The notes beneath the pieces were generated by a model, which saw only the letters and a list, made by a program, of their open reading frames with translations, was not told where the DNA came from and searched no databases. Positions 26,853 through 35,090 of a DNA stretch of 64,000 nucleotides are shown piece after piece. The first letter of the stretch is position 1, and each line of letters begins with the position of its first letter. Origin of the DNA: Defluviimonas aquaemixtae (GTDB lineage Bacteria; Pseudomonadota; Alphaproteobacteria; Rhodobacterales; Rhodobacteraceae); contig NZ_OMOQ01000002.1 in the NCBI RefSeq assembly GCF_900302475.1, positions 124,001 through 188,000 on the forward strand, read 5' to 3'. A program made the position numbers and the translations under genes.

Positions 26853-26883
26853 CGCTGCCGGAGGGGTCCCGCCTCCGGCAGCG
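26853..26883. repeat. Strong 12-bp hairpin
   Basis: A perfect 12-bp stem (CGCTGCCGGAGG/CCTCCGGCAGCG) with a 7-base loop. There is no T-run on either side. It may end a short transcript from the EcfG promoter upstream, or the leftward Crp/Fnr transcript. Confidence 0.65.
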
Positions 26884-27059
26884 AACGGCGGCAAAGGGGA
26901 GACCAAGGCGGAGCAGTTCGCCTAGCCGAGATCAACCCTCTGAAAAAGGCTCTATTTCGAAGGTTCCGCCGCGCCGCAAATCGCGCGAAGCAAGGTTTCA
27001 TTGCCGACGCGGCGCCACCGCGGCCCGGCTATGGCGGCGGTAGACAGGAGTTCCCCACA

Positions 27060-27791
27060 CTACATAAGCGGCCGAATCTGCGGGCGCTCGGGATCGATCA
27101 GCGCGATTTCGGCCAGAGATGCGAGATTGTCGATGGTCAGCTGGCCGTCCCGCCACGTCGCGAGTCCTGCCGATCGCAGGGAGTTGAGCGTCTTATTTGT
27201 GTGCACGAGCGACAGGCCCAGCGCGTCGGCCAGGTCCTGCTGGCGGTAGGGCAATGGAACGGCATTGCCCTTGGACAGGCCCGCTGCGACGAGCCGTTCG
27301 CGAATACGCACGAACGCCCACGCGATGCGCTGCGTCGCATCCCGCTGTCCGAGAGAAGCGATGGTTTCGCCGAGAAAATGTTCCTCGACTGCGGCAATCC
27401 ATGTCAGGTCGTAGGCGCGTTCAGGGAATTGGCGATAAAGCGTCCAAAGGTCTTCGCGCCGGAAAACGCAGAGTGTCATCTCTGTGGTTGCGTCGACCGA
27501 ATGTTTCATCTCGCCCATCAGGCCGGCCTGGAGCCCGGTGAAATCGCCGGGAAACAGGAAATTGATGACCTGCCGCCGGCCGTTTTCGAGCGTGGTGTAG
27601 CGCGTGCCCAAGCCGCTAAGTACCGTGTAGAGCTGCGGACTGTTCGAGCCCTCCATAAGGATAGTCGTGCCCGGATCGACCTTCAATTCGCCGGTCTTGA
27701 ACACCTGCATGAACTTTACCTCGTCCGAACTGAATGGCGTGAAAATGTCCAACTTGCGCAGCGGACAATCCTTGCAGGAAACGCTTGGCAT
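27060..27791 (-). CDS. Crp/Fnr-family regulator
   Basis: A 243-residue transcription factor with an N-terminal cyclic-nucleotide-like barrel (TILMEGSNSPQLYTVLSGLG, NFLFPGDFTGLQAGLMGEM) and a C-terminal winged helix (YRQQDLADALGLSLVHTNKT, LNSLRSAGLA). An N-terminal CKDCPLRKL has only two cysteines and there is one more in the barrel, so a four-cysteine FNR-type 4Fe-4S cluster is unlikely. The start ATG has a GGGGA site. It is divergent from the receiver-like gene across 82 bp. The ligand is unknown. Confidence 0.88.
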   Translation of the reverse strand: MPSVSCKDCPLRKLDIFTPFSSDEVKFMQVFKTGELKVDPGTTILMEGSNSPQLYTVLSGLGTRYTTLENGRRQVINFLFPGDFTGLQAGLMGEMKHSVDATTEMTLCVFRREDLWTLYRQFPERAYDLTWIAAVEEHFLGETIASLGQRDATQRIAWAFVRIRERLVAAGLSKGNAVPLPYRQQDLADALGLSLVHTNKTLNSLRSAGLATWRDGQLTIDNLASLAEIALIDPERPQIRPLM

Positions 27792-27873
27792 CGGCGGAAT
27801 TCCCCTTCGTATGTCGTAGTTTAATGCGCAGTTTTTCGATTGGTTCCACGATGGCGTTTTGTCGGGGGCCATA

Positions 27874-28266
27874 ATGCGTGGAAAATCGAGCGGCCGGACC
27901 GCGGACCATATCTACTTGATCGTCGTCCGTGACCGCGTCGTCCTTCAGGACCTAGTGGACACGGTGAGGGAGTTTGACCGCAATGCCCTCGTGCTCGCGC
28001 GTTCGAATTGCACTGATGCGATTGAGGCTCTAAAGACCCGTGGCCGACTGAAACTGGCATTTCTCGAGGCTGGCCCGGGTTGCGTCAGCCGATCCAGGAT
28101 GGACGTCGTTATCGGCGATCGCGGCGGCAAGCTGATCCTGCTGGGCAACGAAGCCGAATCGGAGTTGGAAGCCGACGACCGCGAAGCGCAGCGCTGGCCG
28201 CTTCTGACTCGGCCCTTCACGACACAGGCAGTACTTCGCAAGATGGTATGGGCGTTCGAGCACTAA
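27874..28266 (+). CDS. Degenerate receiver-like protein (hypothetical)
   Basis: A 130-residue protein I do not recognise outright. Its layout follows a response-regulator receiver: HIYLIVVRDRVVLQDLVDTV, then KLAFLEAG where the phosphorylated Asp would be Glu, then LLTRPFTTQAVLRKM where the conserved Lys is Arg. If correct, it is a pseudo-receiver that cannot be phosphorylated normally. It lies between a Crp/Fnr regulator and the GSR genes, so a signalling role is plausible. A TTG five codons upstream is an alternative start. Confidence 0.6.
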   Translation: MRGKSSGRTADHIYLIVVRDRVVLQDLVDTVREFDRNALVLARSNCTDAIEALKTRGRLKLAFLEAGPGCVSRSRMDVVIGDRGGKLILLGNEAESELEADDREAQRWPLLTRPFTTQAVLRKMVWAFEH

Positions 28267-28293
28267 GGAACCTCGATCCGCATCGTCGAGTTG
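28267..28293 (+). promoter_or_regulatory. Near-consensus EcfG promoter for the dps remnant
   Basis: GGAAC-N17-AGTTG, one base off the CGTT -10 element, beginning right after the preceding stop and about 80 bp before the dps-like start. Dps genes are common GSR targets, which supports the call. Confidence 0.4.
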
Positions 28294-28372
28294 GCGGGGA
28301 ACGGACCGAATTCGTGGCTCGGCCCATTTCCAGCCCTGCGCCGAGCCGAGGAGCCAACATGCAGGAGACGAC

Positions 28373-28618
28373 ATGACGGAAGTGATGAACGTTGCCCCCG
28401 CGACCGCGAAAGTCGAAACCGGAATGAAGAATGCCAAGCGGATGCACGGTCTCTTCGGATTGGCGGAGAAGCAGGACGACCCGGTCACTGCCGACCTGAT
28501 TGCTGGCCGGTCTGCGCGTCACGACGAAATAGGGTCGAAACGCGCGACTCTGGCCGCCTGCCGGCGTCAGCTCATGCGGCCAGCGTTTCCGTCGATGAGA
28601 AGAACATTGCCTGACTGA
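28373..28618 (+). pseudogene. dps: Internally deleted dps remnant
   Basis: An 81-codon frame whose first ~21 residues (MNVAPATAKVETGMKNAK) resemble the start of rhodobacterial Dps. The following segment (RMHGLFGLAEKQDDPVTADL, then HDEIGSKRATLAA) resembles the Dps C-terminus (HEKAAWMLRAT-like). The central ferroxidase helices, about 100 residues, are missing, and the frame runs past the expected stop into the phyR 3' end. Dps protects DNA and stores iron; this copy cannot form the ferritin fold. Family assignment is from memory of the motif pattern. Confidence 0.5.
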
Positions 28619-29381
28619 CCGCCGAGCGCACCTGATCTTCCGAGAACGGCTTGGTGATCAGGAATGCGGGCTCCGGTCGCTGCCCTGTTAGCAGGCGTTC
28701 GGGGAAAGCGGTGATGAAGATGACAGGCAGATCCTCGAACTGCCCGAGGATGTCGTTCACCGCGTCGATGCCTGAGGAATTGTCGGCAAGCTGGATGTCG
28801 GCGAGGATGAGGTCGGGCCGATTTTCCGCCGCAAGCCGTACCGCCTCGGTCCGCGTCCTCGCAATGCCGGTCACGCTGTGGCCCATCTCGGTCACGATGC
28901 CCGAGATGTCGAGTGCTATGATCGCCTCGTCCTCGATGATCATGACCTTGCCGGCGACCGAGCGCTCCATCTCGCGCCGGGCGATAGCAATCAGTTCGAC
29001 CGCCTCGTCGGGCGCCACACTCATGATCTGCGCGACTTCGTCGGTGGTGAAGGCCTCGATGGCGTGGAGCAAAAGAGCTTCGCGCGTGTTGGGCGTGAGG
29101 TCCACCATATGATCTTGCGCGCGCGCGGAAAGCGAGCTGTCGGGCTCTCCGACCGGCGCGCCGGCGCTGGACCAGACAAGGTGAAAGGCGCGGAAGAGTC
29201 TTATCTTGTGGTCAGTGTCCTCCGGGGGGGCTGTGTCGTCCTGCAGGATCGCTTCCAGGGTCGCGGCGGCGTAACGGTCTCCGGTTTCCTGACTACCGGT
29301 CAAAGCGCGGGCGTAACGGCGCAGGAATGGCACGTTTGCCGCAACGGAGGTGGCGAAGTCCTTCGTGTCGCTTGACGGCAT
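28572..29381 (-). CDS. phyR: General stress response regulator PhyR
   Basis: PhyR is the anti-anti-sigma factor of the alphaproteobacterial GSR: when phosphorylated, its sigma-like domain captures NepR and frees EcfG. The 269-residue protein has an N-terminal EcfG-like sigma2/sigma4 pair (residues ~10-135, FLRRYARALTGSQETGD) and a C-terminal receiver with acidic residues E150/D151, phosphoacceptor D195 (LILADIQL) and K244 (ITKPF). It is divergent from nepR-ecfG and shares an interdigitated promoter pair with it. Confidence 0.97.
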   Translation of the reverse strand: MPSSDTKDFATSVAANVPFLRRYARALTGSQETGDRYAAATLEAILQDDTAPPEDTDHKIRLFRAFHLVWSSAGAPVGEPDSSLSARAQDHMVDLTPNTREALLLHAIEAFTTDEVAQIMSVAPDEAVELIAIARREMERSVAGKVMIIEDEAIIALDISGIVTEMGHSVTGIARTRTEAVRLAAENRPDLILADIQLADNSSGIDAVNDILGQFEDLPVIFITAFPERLLTGQRPEPAFLITKPFSEDQVRSAVSQAMFFSSTETLAA

Positions 29382-29409
29382 TTATTTTCCTCCTAGTCGA
29401 AACTTTCTT

Positions 29410-29435
29410 GGAACCAACGCCGCGGTTAAGCGTTA
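29410..29435 (+). promoter_or_regulatory. EcfG promoter of nepR-ecfG (interdigitated)
   Basis: GGAAC (29410-29414), 16 bp, CGTTA (29431-29435), about 45 bp before nepR. It gives positive autoregulation of the sigma factor together with its anti-sigma. Confidence 0.88.
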
Positions 29436-29441
29436 GGTTCC
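29416..29441 (-). promoter_or_regulatory. EcfG promoter of phyR (interdigitated)
   Basis: Read on the minus strand: GGAAC (29441-29437), 17 bp, CGTT (29419-29416), 35 bp from the phyR start. It overlaps the opposing nepR promoter almost completely. Confidence 0.85.
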
Positions 29442-29480
29442 GTGTGATAGCGAAAAAATTATCAAATCATGTGTCCGAAT

Positions 29481-29627
29481 ATGAACCAAAGCGACGACAA
29501 GGCGAAGTTGCAAGCACAGATCGACGAGAACCTGAAGCGGGTCTACCAGGAAGCACTCGAAGAAGAATTGCCTGACCGGTTCAAGGAGCTCATCGAGCAG
29601 CTTCGTCAGAAAGACGCGAAAAAATGA
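29481..29627 (+). CDS. nepR: Anti-sigma factor NepR
   Basis: A 48-residue protein with the NepR core (IDENLKRVYQEALEEELPDR, FKELIEQLRQK), two short helices that hold EcfG inactive until phosphorylated PhyR competes. An in-frame ATG four codons upstream (29469) is an alternative start; neither has a strong ribosome site. The stop overlaps the ecfG ATG (ATGA), linking anti-sigma and sigma translation. Confidence 0.93.
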   Translation: MNQSDDKAKLQAQIDENLKRVYQEALEEELPDRFKELIEQLRQKDAKK

Positions 29628-30184
29628 GCGCGTCCGACCCGCGGGAAGCTCTCCCTGAACATTTGCCTGCGCTACGCGCGTTCGCAATCAGCCTTTCGGG
29701 CGACGTGGCCACGGCTGACGATCTTGTCCAGGACACGATCGTCAAAGCATGGACCAACATCGAAAAGTTTCAGGCTGGCACCAACATGCGTGCCTGGCTG
29801 TTCACGATCCTCCGAAACACGTTTTTCTCCGACCGCAGGAAGCGCAAGCGCGAGGTGGCCGATCCAGACGGGATCCACGCCTCTCGACTTGCGGTGAAAC
29901 CGGCCCATGACGGCCGGCTTGCCTTCAACGATTTCCGCGCGGCGTTCAGTCAGCTTTCGGACGAGCATCGCGAAGTCCTGATCCTCGCCGGCGCTTCAGG
30001 CTTTTCGTATGAGGAGGTCGCCTCAATGACAGGCGTGGCGGTCGGCACGGTCAAGAGCCGCGCCAACCGGGCGCGGGCGCGGCTGTGCGATCTTTTGGGG
30101 CTGGAGGCAGGCGAAGATCCGTTACCTGACGCGCGGGGTTCGCATCTATCGGTCTTGACCGCGACGAAGGTCAAGGCGGTATGA
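29624..30184 (+). CDS. ecfG: General stress sigma factor EcfG
   Basis: A 186-residue ECF sigma factor: region 2 (ADDLVQDTIVKAWTNIEKFQ, MRAWLFTILRNTFFSDRRK) binds core RNA polymerase and the -10 element, and region 4 (LSDEHREVLILAGASGFSYE, VGTVKSRANRARARL) binds GGAAC. It is translationally coupled to nepR upstream and to the histidine kinase downstream (ATGA overlap). It probably reads the many GGAAC-N16/17-CGTT promoters in this window. Confidence 0.96.
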   Translation: MSASDPREALPEHLPALRAFAISLSGDVATADDLVQDTIVKAWTNIEKFQAGTNMRAWLFTILRNTFFSDRRKRKREVADPDGIHASRLAVKPAHDGRLAFNDFRAAFSQLSDEHREVLILAGASGFSYEEVASMTGVAVGTVKSRANRARARLCDLLGLEAGEDPLPDARGSHLSVLTATKVKAV

Positions 30185-31956
30185 CAGCATCCGGCGCCCG
30201 GCCCGGCCTGACAGCGCGGCTTGGTTTCCGGATAGCGTTCCTGCTCGCTGCGGTCTTGATGCCGCTGACGATCATCTCGGTCATCAAATCGTTCGATGTG
30301 GTGCAAGAGACCCGCGCGCGCGCCGAGGCTGCGGTCATGGGCGAGACAGTGCGCGCAGCGAGCGGGGAGTTGCGCCTTATCCAGGAGGCGCGCGGCGCAG
30401 CGACCGTACTCGCCTATTCGATCTGGCCGAATGCGCAGAACACCGCATCCTGTTCGGCGCTTCTCCAGGGTCTGCACCGCCAGGAGACGCAGTATTCCCT
30501 TATCGCGTTCGTTCCCCTCGGCGCGATCAGCCTATGCAATTCGGCGGGGCGACCGCTCGACTTCGCAGAAGACCCGCTGTTTCAAATGGGCGAGCGCGAG
30601 CCGAAGACCTCCTTCGCCGTGAAGCCTGTCGGTCTCGTCAGCGGAGATTCGGTCCTCGCCATCACGCACCCGGTCTTTGACGAGGCAGGTACGTACCGTG
30701 GGCTTCTCAGTGTATCGCTGCAGCATAGCGGTCTGCGCGTCGCGGCGGATTCGGGCGCCTCCGACCGCCGACCGTTGTCGATGGTAACGTTCGATCATGA
30801 GGGCAATGTCTTGACTGCATCGCGCCCGCTCGACGACCTGGCCCCGGCCCTGCCGAGGGATCGGGCGCTCGCGGCGCTTGCCGGTGACAAGGCGTTTTCG
30901 TTCACAGGGATGTCCGGAGTTGACACGCCGCGGGTCTTTTCCGTCGTGCCGCTTGTGTCCAATGAGCTCTATGCGCTCGGTTCGCAATTGCCGGACGGCG
31001 TCCTTACCGGCAAGTTCGGTGCCGTCCCAGTCCTGTTCCCGGTGCTCATGTGGCTGGCCAGCGTCATCGTCGCCTTGTTTGCCACCGAGCGCCTCGTGAT
31101 TCGCCATATCCGCAAACTCAGCGCCTCGCTGAAGTCATTCGCGAGCGGCAATCGCCTCGTTGGGGATATCGAGATGCGGGCGGCCCCGCTCGAACTGCGG
31201 GACATGGCCCATGCCTACGAGCGGATGACCGACACGATCCTGCATGACGAGGCAGAGCTCGAAGACATGGTTCACCAGCGGGAAGTCCTTCTTCGCGAGG
31301 TCCATCACCGGGTGAAGAACAACTTGCAACTGATCGCTTCGATCATGAACATGCAAATGCGCCGCACGCAGTCACCCGAGGCCAAGCGAATCATGCGCAG
31401 TCTGCAGGACCGGGTGATGAGCCTCGCGACCATTCACCGCGAGCTATACCAGACCGCCGGCCTGTCGGACGTCCACTCCGATGAGCTTCTGTCGACAATC
31501 GTTCGTCAGATCGCCAATCTGGGCGACGGGCCTGACCGGCGGTTTTCGGTTCAGACCGACTTCGCCGACATCCAATTGACGCCGGACCAGGCGGTCCCGC
31601 TCGCGCTGCTCGTGGCCGAGGCGATGGCGAACGCGATGAAATACGCGAGCGGCCATGACGGTACGCCCGCACGAATTTGGGTCACCTTCGCGCAGAAGGG
31701 CGAAACGTCAGCTGTATTGACCGTCCGGAATACGGTCGAAGCTGACCACTCCGCGAGCGACACAGGCATCGTCCAGTTTGCTGGCGACACCCCGCGCGAA
31801 GGGCTTGGAACGCAACTGGCTTCGGCCTTCGCCATGCAGCTTGGCGGTCAGGTGGAGCGTCGGCGTCAGGACGGCTGCTACGAGATGAGTGTACGATTTG
31901 ATCTGCGACCGCTGACCGAAGGAGAAGAGCGGAGCGCCCCGGCTCAAGCGGTCTAG
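30181..31956 (+). CDS. Membrane histidine kinase (HWE/HisKA_2 type) for the GSR
   Basis: A 591-residue sensor: membrane segment at ~15-37, a periplasmic sensor region to ~280, a second membrane segment at ~283-302, a HAMP-like linker, then the HisKA_2 dimer domain with REVHHRVKNNLQLIASI (likely phosphorylated His at 375/376) and an HATPase region (AEAMANAMKYA, EGLGTQLASAFA). Kinases of this class phosphorylate PhyR. Coupling to ecfG supports that role. The stress signal is unknown. Confidence 0.92.
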   Translation: MTASGARPGLTARLGFRIAFLLAAVLMPLTIISVIKSFDVVQETRARAEAAVMGETVRAASGELRLIQEARGAATVLAYSIWPNAQNTASCSALLQGLHRQETQYSLIAFVPLGAISLCNSAGRPLDFAEDPLFQMGEREPKTSFAVKPVGLVSGDSVLAITHPVFDEAGTYRGLLSVSLQHSGLRVAADSGASDRRPLSMVTFDHEGNVLTASRPLDDLAPALPRDRALAALAGDKAFSFTGMSGVDTPRVFSVVPLVSNELYALGSQLPDGVLTGKFGAVPVLFPVLMWLASVIVALFATERLVIRHIRKLSASLKSFASGNRLVGDIEMRAAPLELRDMAHAYERMTDTILHDEAELEDMVHQREVLLREVHHRVKNNLQLIASIMNMQMRRTQSPEAKRIMRSLQDRVMSLATIHRELYQTAGLSDVHSDELLSTIVRQIANLGDGPDRRFSVQTDFADIQLTPDQAVPLALLVAEAMANAMKYASGHDGTPARIWVTFAQKGETSAVLTVRNTVEADHSASDTGIVQFAGDTPREGLGTQLASAFAMQLGGQVERRRQDGCYEMSVRFDLRPLTEGEERSAPAQAV

Positions 31957-31958
31957 GC

Positions 31959-31985
31959 GGAACCCGCCCGCCGCGAGCGACGTTG
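31959..31985 (+). promoter_or_regulatory. EcfG promoter of the phospholipase D-like gene
   Basis: GGAAC-N17-CGTTG, beginning just after the kinase stop and 36 bp before the chosen ATG of the next gene. Confidence 0.8.
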
Positions 31986-32020
31986 GGGTGCAATGGTCGA
32001 TCGGAGCGCGCGACCTCTTC

Positions 32021-33598
32021 ATGATGCTTCAGAGATTAGAGAATCTAGCCGTGCCGTCGACGTTTCGCACCCTGCTGACAGCCGAAGAAGCGTATCCGGC
32101 ATTGGAACGCGAATTCATAGCTGCCTCCTCCGAAATCTGGGCGAGTTTCCGCATCTTCGATCCGATGACCCGGTTGCGTTCGCCCGAAGCGCGCGCGATC
32201 GGGCGAACCTGGTTTGACCTCATCATCGCGACCCTGAGGCGCGGCGTATCGATCACGATCGTGATCACCGATTTCGACCCGGTCGCACGCGCAGAGCTGC
32301 ACCGCGCCACGTGGCGAAGCGTGCGCGTGCTGATCGCAGCGGCGGAACTGGGCGGGCCGGGCGCGCGACTCAGGGTGATCCCGGCGATGCACCCGGCGCG
32401 GACCGGGCTTTTGCTGCGGATCCTGTTTTGTCCGGTGATAATCGCGAAGCAGGCGCGCACGGCCCGATGGCTGAACGGCCGAAGCGACGAGGAGCGGCGG
32501 GCCGCGATCCGCGAGATGCCGGGCGTGGCGGCTTGCCTGATCAAGCGCCCGAACGGGCGCTACCGTCCAAAGGTCTTCCCCTTTCCGCTTCTCTATCCGG
32601 CCACGCATCACCAGAAGGTGGCGGTTTTCGACCGCAAGCGGCTTTACCTCGGCGGGCTCGACCTTGATGAGCGGCGCTACGACACGCCGCGCCATGACCG
32701 CGACGCGGCACAGACCTGGCACGACGTGCAGGTTCTCGTCGACGGCCCCGCCGCGCGCGAGGCACAGGAGCATCTTGAGACGTTTCTCGACGCGACAGCG
32801 GGAAAGCGCAAGCCGGCGAACACGCGGCGCCTGCTCAGGACGCTGTCGCAGCCTCGCCAGAACAACCCGTTCCGGTTCGGGCCGAAACCGCTGGTGCAGG
32901 AACTTGCGCTGGCGCATGAACACCTCGCGCGGCGGGCAAAGCGTCTGATCTTCGTCGAGACCCAGTTCTTCAGAGACCTCAAGCTCGCCCGGTATCTCGC
33001 GGATCTCGGAAGGAGCAGGCCGGATTTGGGGATGATCCTGATCCTGCCGGGCGCGCCCGAGGACGTGGCCTTCAAGCCTCACGTCGGCCTCGATGCGCGG
33101 TTTGGCGAGTTCCTGCAGTACCGCGCGTTGCGGATTCTCACGAAGGGCTTCGGCGCGCGGCTTTTCATCGGCGCGGCGGCGCAGCCGCGGCCCAAGAATG
33201 GGCCGAGCCCCAACGAAACAGAGCGCGACCATGTGGAGGGCGCGCCACTGATTTACATCCATTCGAAGGTGTCGATATTCGACGATTCGGCAGCGATCGT
33301 GTCATCGGCCAACCTCAACGGACGCAGCCTGCGCTGGGATACCGAGGCGGGACTGTTCATCACCTCGAAGCGGGACGTGCAGGCGCTGCGCCGCAAGGTG
33401 CTCCGGCACTGGCTGTCCGACGATGCGGGACCGGAGTTTTTCGATCCTTCCCAAGCGGTGGACGCGTGGCGGACTATGGCGCTTGCCAATGCCGAGACCC
33501 CGCCGACAAGCCGCCGGGGGTTCATCGTGCCACACGATCTCGAGGCAACGAAGAAAGTCGCGGCGAACGTCCCCATCCTGCCGGACGAAATGGTCTGA
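32021..33598 (+). CDS. Phospholipase D-like (HKD) protein
   Basis: A 525-residue PLD-superfamily protein with two HKD motifs: THHQKVAVFDRKRLYLGGLD in the middle and YIHSKVSIFDDSAAIVSSAN near the C-terminus. It may be a phospholipase or a cardiolipin synthase-like phosphatidyltransferase; no membrane anchor is evident. The ATG pair at 32021/32024 is chosen because an earlier GTG at 31988 is too close to the promoter -10. It is predicted to be EcfG-controlled and may remodel membranes under stress. Confidence 0.88.
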   Translation: MMLQRLENLAVPSTFRTLLTAEEAYPALEREFIAASSEIWASFRIFDPMTRLRSPEARAIGRTWFDLIIATLRRGVSITIVITDFDPVARAELHRATWRSVRVLIAAAELGGPGARLRVIPAMHPARTGLLLRILFCPVIIAKQARTARWLNGRSDEERRAAIREMPGVAACLIKRPNGRYRPKVFPFPLLYPATHHQKVAVFDRKRLYLGGLDLDERRYDTPRHDRDAAQTWHDVQVLVDGPAAREAQEHLETFLDATAGKRKPANTRRLLRTLSQPRQNNPFRFGPKPLVQELALAHEHLARRAKRLIFVETQFFRDLKLARYLADLGRSRPDLGMILILPGAPEDVAFKPHVGLDARFGEFLQYRALRILTKGFGARLFIGAAAQPRPKNGPSPNETERDHVEGAPLIYIHSKVSIFDDSAAIVSSANLNGRSLRWDTEAGLFITSKRDVQALRRKVLRHWLSDDAGPEFFDPSQAVDAWRTMALANAETPPTSRRGFIVPHDLEATKKVAANVPILPDEMV

Positions 33599-33605
33599 CG
33601 CGGGT

Positions 33606-34664
33606 TCAGGCGGTTTCGCTTTCCACGGGTCGTTCCAAGGGCGCGCCAATTGCATCGTTCAGAACCAATACCCAAAGGAGGAGCGGTATCGCCACAATCC
33701 CGCCGACCGGCCCCCAGAGCCACAGACCCGAGACGAGCGAGAGGAAAACGAGGAGCGGGTTGATCGCCATCCTGCGACCGACAAGCGCCGGTGTGACGAA
33801 CTGACCTTCCGTCGCGTTCAGCAACAGAAACGCTGCCGCAGGAGCGATAGCGCGGATGCCGTCGAACTCTGCCACGCCGACGAAGATCAGCACGACGGCA
33901 AAGACCGCTGGTCCGAGGTAAAGAACGAAGTTGACCATGAAGGCGACGGCCCCCCACATCATCGCATCCTCGAGCCCGATGAGCCGCAATACGAGCGCCG
34001 TGACGATCCCGAGACCGGCATTGATGAGCGTGATCGTCAGGAAATACCGCGAAACGCTACGCTCGGCTCTGCGCAGACGGTGCGCAAGCTCGGCCCGTTC
34101 GCCCTGCGGAGAGAGCCGGAGTGACGTCCAGTCGTAGATCTCGCCACGCGTCAGGAGGAAGAAAAAGAGCGTTCCGATGAAAACCAGGACCTGCGCCAGG
34201 ACGGCCGGTGCTGCAAGCAAGGCGTCAGTTACCGATGGCAGCGGCACCGCGTCCTCACCGCTCCCAACTGCCGGGTTGGCACGCGCTTCGGGCGCGATTG
34301 ACCCCGCGAGTTCGTTCGAAACTTCGGCTAGACCCTTGAGCAGGCCACGGAGGCCCGTCACGATTTCACGCATGTCCGACCAGACCTTCGGCGCCTGTTC
34401 GACGAGCCGTGCGACAATTGGATGGAAGACCAGGATGAGGCTCGCCACGACGGCGAGCGTGAGAACGAGCCCCAAAAGCGCGCCCCAGAACGGTGCGAAG
34501 CCTCGTTCCTCCCAGAAATCGGACAGCGGCGATAGAACGACGCCCGCGACGAGCGCCAATGCAACCGGCGCAAGAATGTCACTCGCGAGGCTTAGCGCGG
34601 CGATCAGCGCAACCGTTCCCACGAAGATCATGGCGTGCTGCGCCAGCCGGGCGGTTGTGTCCAC
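33606..34664 (-). CDS. AI-2E-family membrane permease (copy 1)
   Basis: A 352-residue membrane protein of the AI-2E transporter/PerM family with about seven to eight hydrophobic segments and the family strings SRYFLTITLINAGLGIVTAL and WGAVAFMVNFVLYLGPAVFA. It starts at a GTG after a GGGGG site. Substrates of most members are unknown, so autoinducer transport should not be assumed. Its 3' end meets the PLD gene 3' end. A second copy lies about 8.3 kb on. Confidence 0.9.
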   Translation of the reverse strand: MDTTARLAQHAMIFVGTVALIAALSLASDILAPVALALVAGVVLSPLSDFWEERGFAPFWGALLGLVLTLAVVASLILVFHPIVARLVEQAPKVWSDMREIVTGLRGLLKGLAEVSNELAGSIAPEARANPAVGSGEDAVPLPSVTDALLAAPAVLAQVLVFIGTLFFFLLTRGEIYDWTSLRLSPQGERAELAHRLRRAERSVSRYFLTITLINAGLGIVTALVLRLIGLEDAMMWGAVAFMVNFVLYLGPAVFAVVLIFVGVAEFDGIRAIAPAAAFLLLNATEGQFVTPALVGRRMAINPLLVFLSLVSGLWLWGPVGGIVAIPLLLWVLVLNDAIGAPLERPVESETA

Positions 34665-34697
34665 GATGTCCCCCTTCCTCTACTGGCCCATAAGCGA

Positions 34698-34723
34698 AAC
34701 GCGGTCGATGGTGCCGCGGTTCC
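34698..34723 (-). promoter_or_regulatory. EcfG promoter of AI-2E permease copy 1
   Basis: On the minus strand: GGAAC (34723-34719), 17 bp, CGTT (34701-34698), about 34 bp from the GTG start. Confidence 0.8.
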
Positions 34724-34809
34724 GAAGGGTGGTTCCGAAGAGATTCGGAAAGGGCAAACTGCGCGCGTCGCCGAAAGTGTGGTTTTCCGCCGAGCGCCAC
34801 TTTGATCCC

Positions 34810-34836
34810 GGAACAGATCAATCTGCGTAGGCGTTG
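34810..34836 (+). promoter_or_regulatory. EcfG promoter of csbD and the stress protein gene
   Basis: GGAAC (34810-34814), 17 bp, CGTTG (34832-34836), 47 bp before the csbD ATG. CsbD-like genes are frequent GSR targets. Confidence 0.85.
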
Positions 34837-34883
34837 AGTGGGTACTGCAACCTTCCCCAGCAACTCAACCCATGGAGGACATA

Positions 34884-35081
34884 ATGAACTGGGATCAAAT
34901 CAAAGGAAACTGGAAGCAACTCAAGGGCAAGGCCCAGGCCAAATGGGGCGACATCACGGATGACGAGTGGCACCAGGCCGAAGGCCGCCGCGAAGAGCTC
35001 GTGGGCCTCGTTCAGACAAAGTACGGCCGCGCCAAAGACGAAGCCGAACGTGAGGTCGACGACTGGATGCGGAGCGTCTGA
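34884..35081 (+). CDS. CsbD-family stress protein
   Basis: A 65-residue acidic helical protein with the CsbD signature ([40 protein letters not shown]). The biochemical role is unknown, but the family is stress-induced in many bacteria. The start follows a GGAGG site; an ATG four codons upstream lies before that site. It is co-transcribed with the next gene, 9 bp on. Confidence 0.93.
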   Translation: MNWDQIKGNWKQLKGKAQAKWGDITDDEWHQAEGRREELVGLVQTKYGRAKDEAEREVDDWMRSV

Positions 35082-35090
35082 GGGCAAGCG

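Larger units (their letters stand above)
26660..27059. other. Gap with an EcfG-type promoter, hairpin and possible flavoprotein remnant
   Basis: 400 bp without an intact gene. It holds an exact GGAAC-N16-CGTTT promoter, a 12-bp perfect hairpin and, near 26798-26835, a frame reading VLVIGAGPGGQS, a Rossmann FAD/NAD-binding start that dissolves into non-homologous residues. No complete coding region is convincing. Confidence 0.5.

Noticed and set aside
27060..27791. Oxygen-sensing FNR
   Set aside because: Only a CxxC pair plus one further cysteine is present, not the four ligands needed for an FNR-type cluster.
26703..27824. A 373-codon frame antisense to the Crp/Fnr gene
   Set aside because: It reads as reverse shadow of a clear regulator gene and shows no conserved domain.
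32045..33262. A 405-codon open frame antisense to the PLD-like gene
   Set aside because: The composition is Arg/Ala/Pro-rich shadow coding; the sense strand carries two HKD motifs and an EcfG promoter.
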